5,740 bases of DNA from Burkholderiales bacterium (GTDB lineage: Bacteria; Pseudomonadota; Gammaproteobacteria; Burkholderiales; Burkholderiaceae_C). The position numbers and the translations under genes are program-made. Below the pieces are notes generated by a model. The model saw only the letters and a program-made list of their open reading frames with translations. It had not been told where the DNA came from and searched no databases. Shown one piece after another: positions 5,727-5,740 of this stretch; within the stretch, counting starts at the first letter, position 1, and the number at the start of each line of letters is the position of its first letter. The DNA is taken from the NCBI GenBank assembly GCA_013205525.1, contig JABMMR010000040.1, positions 1 through 5,740 of the forward strand, read 5' to 3'.

Positions 5727-5740
5727 GAGAAGAATAAAAA

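Noticed and set aside
5716..5740. Riboswitch (for example S-adenosylhomocysteine type) upstream of metF
   Set aside because: Only 25 bases upstream are available and they hold just the ribosome binding site; nothing can be claimed.
1..5740. CRISPR array, tRNA, insertion sequence, toxin-antitoxin or phage genes
   Set aside because: No direct-repeat array, tRNA-like fold, transposase, terminal repeats or such gene families are visible; the window is almost fully explained by known genes.

Overview
The window looks like a chromosomal segment of a betaproteobacterium, probably order Burkholderiales and plausibly family Comamonadaceae. The basis is the residue-level look of the proteins (a ribosomal protein L13 N-terminus reading MSTFSAKPADVTHE, a PaaA starting MYTQALD, a short MetF of 281 residues) and moderate GC. 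The genus cannot be fixed from this alone. All the main genes are intact and belong to known families.

Layout: (1) At the extreme left edge, on the minus strand, lie the first 14 codons of rplM (ribosomal protein L13), cut off by the window boundary. (2) A divergent intergenic region of about 176 bp (44-219) separates it from rlmJ (220-1119, plus), a 23S rRNA m6A methyltransferase. (3) A perfect 10-bp-arm inverted repeat overlaps the rlmJ stop codon and sits directly on an extended -10 promoter element (about 1113-1149). It is the best candidate for an operator controlling the next genes. (4) A compact plus-strand operon, paaA-paaB-paaC-paaD-paaE (1188-4866), has ATGA and TGATG overlaps and gaps of 7-8 nt. 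(5) metF (5,10-methylenetetrahydrofolate reductase) runs on the minus strand (4870-5715), tail-to-tail with paaE, with only 3 nt between the two stop codons. Its start has a perfect AGGAGG ribosome binding site near the right edge.

Functionally, PaaA (catalytic di-iron subunit), PaaC (structural, non-catalytic ferritin-like partner), PaaB (small assembly subunit) and PaaE (FAD/2Fe-2S reductase) form the phenylacetyl-CoA 1,2-epoxidase. PaaD is the MIP18-family maturation factor thought to supply iron-sulfur assembly to the system. The complex turns phenylacetyl-CoA into the ring-1,2-epoxide, the entry step of aerobic phenylacetate degradation. The ligase (paaK), the oxepin isomerase/hydrolase and beta-oxidation genes (paaG, paaZ, paaF, paaH, paaJ) and a regulator are absent here and would have to lie elsewhere.

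I found no wholly new system. The most informative non-coding signal is the palindrome/promoter module before paaA. Secondary points are the rplM start at the edge, a structured paaA leader that bears on the choice of start codon, a GC-rich hairpin at the paaB/paaC junction, and the lack of space for a terminator between paaE and metF.
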